Origin: Sphingobium sp. OAS761
GTDB taxonomy: Bacteria; Pseudomonadota; Alphaproteobacteria; Sphingomonadales; Sphingomonadaceae
DNA: 64,000 nt
Direction: 5' to 3'
NCBI RefSeq assembly: GCF_024168485.1
Contig: NZ_JALJVY010000007.1
Span: 62,001-126,000, forward strand
The position numbers and the translations under genes were made by a program. Shown here piece by piece: positions 63,502-64,000 of the stretch. A model generated the notes under the pieces. It saw nothing but the letters and a program-made list of their open reading frames with translations, was not told the DNA's origin and searched no databases. The first letter of the stretch is position 1; the number at the start of each line of letters is the position of its first letter.

Positions 63502-64000
63502 CTACCGGCCGTGCAGGCCGAACACCATCGACCGGTCCGATTCGGGGATCAGCCCTTCCAGAACCCGCCAGAATCCTGTCACCGACCCCTGCCCCGCCTG
63601 GGCATAGGCAGCGGCCATTTTTTCCCGCAAGGCGCGGAAGAGATCGGCCTCGAGCGCCTGCCCGGACGGGCTGAGCCGCAGCAGCTTCTGCCGGCGGTCG
63701 CTCGTCCCCGTGCGCGTTTCTATGTAGCCGCGCTCGATCAGGTCGTTGAGTACGCGGCCCAGCGACTGTTTGGTGATTGCCAGCAAGGCCAGCAATTCCT
63801 TCACCGTCAGGTCCGGCTGGCGCGAGATGAAGTAGAGCGCACGATGATGCGCCCGCCCCAATCCCTGCGCCGACAGCCCCTCATCGATCGACCGGGTGAG
63901 CGCGCCATAGCCGAAATACAGCATCTCTATCCCGCGCCTTATCTCGTCCTCGCGCAGGAAAAGCGGCGACGCCGGGGCGATCTGCGCAGGGGTTGGAGAA
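63502..64000 (-). CDS. MarR-family transcriptional regulator (5' end beyond window)
   Basis: The winged-helix core is clear: LGRAHHRALYFISRQPDLTV, KELLALLAITKQSLGRVLND (recognition helix), LIERGYIETRTGTSDRRQKL (wing with DxR) and LRLSPSGQALEADLF. Upstream of the first ATG (63924) the reading frame stays open to the window end and encodes PASPLFLREDEIRRGIEMLY, which fits the family's N-terminal helix, so the gene is longer and truncated by the window. These dimeric regulators respond to small phenolic or other ligands. The target genes are not evident. Confidence 0.88.
   Translation of the reverse strand, partial: SPTPAQIAPASPLFLREDEIRRGIEMLYFGYGALTRSIDEGLSAQGLGRAHHRALYFISRQPDLTVKELLALLAITKQSLGRVLNDLIERGYIETRTGTSDRRQKLLRLSPSGQALEADLFRALREKMAAAYAQAGQGSVTGFWRVLEGLIPESDRSMVFGLHGR

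Overview
The window looks like chromosomal DNA from a high-GC alphaproteobacterium, most likely a member of the Sphingomonadaceae (Sphingobium/Sphingomonas type). The reasons are the dense GC-rich coding, several TTG starts, the pairs ppiD-trpE and secG-pyrG, an SWFGD-type DUF2171 protein, a large TonB-dependent receptor and the sulfite-reduction operon cobA-DUF2849-cysI-DUF934-cysH. No rRNA, CRISPR array, transposase or prophage is visible. There is one tRNA gene, tRNA-Ala with anticodon CGC.

Layout. At 1-8.7 kb there is the 3' end of one AstD-like aldehyde dehydrogenase, purU, a VOC protein, a nitronate-monooxygenase-like flavoprotein, a glycosyltransferase/hydrolase pair, selO and a second, complete astD paralogue. 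At 8.8-12.7 kb lies a tightly overlapping assimilatory sulfate/sulfite reduction operon, followed by convergent ligA. From 31.3 kb leftwards to 15.2 kb nearly everything is on the minus strand and is core information processing and envelope biogenesis: rimP, nusA, a tautomerase, ylxR, infB, an AT-rich HNH gene, rbfA, a hydrolase, tdk, truB, rpsO, pnp, a histidine kinase, bamD and recN. At 31.5-43.5 kb come a PQQ-type sugar dehydrogenase lipoprotein, a TonB receptor, pyrG, secG, tpiA, ppiD-trpE, an extensin-like protein and a Nudix hydrolase. The tRNA-Ala, a DUF2171 protein, heme A synthase and a hybrid histidine kinase follow.

The most distinctive system is at 49.1-57.1 kb on the minus strand: a complete seven-gene quinohemoprotein amine dehydrogenase (QHNDH) cluster in the order qhpA-D-C-B-G-F-E. 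It encodes a diheme alpha subunit, a radical SAM/SPASM crosslinking enzyme, the small gamma subunit precursor, a beta-propeller beta subunit, a flavoprotein monooxygenase, an ABC exporter and a subtilisin-like leader protease. The gamma subunit keeps every Cys, Asp, Glu and Trp needed for three thioether crosslinks and the cysteine tryptophylquinone cofactor, at exactly the spacing known from Paracoccus. Together these genes would build a periplasmic enzyme that oxidises primary amines. A Rieske oxygenase and a FAD oxidoreductase gene lie directly upstream in the same direction.

Other points of interest are a low-GC HNH-nuclease gene wedged between infB and rbfA, a palindromic element present twice with a compensatory base-pair change, a 29-residue membrane peptide candidate, and a 21-bp inverted repeat bracketing cobA. 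The window ends inside a MarR-family regulator gene.
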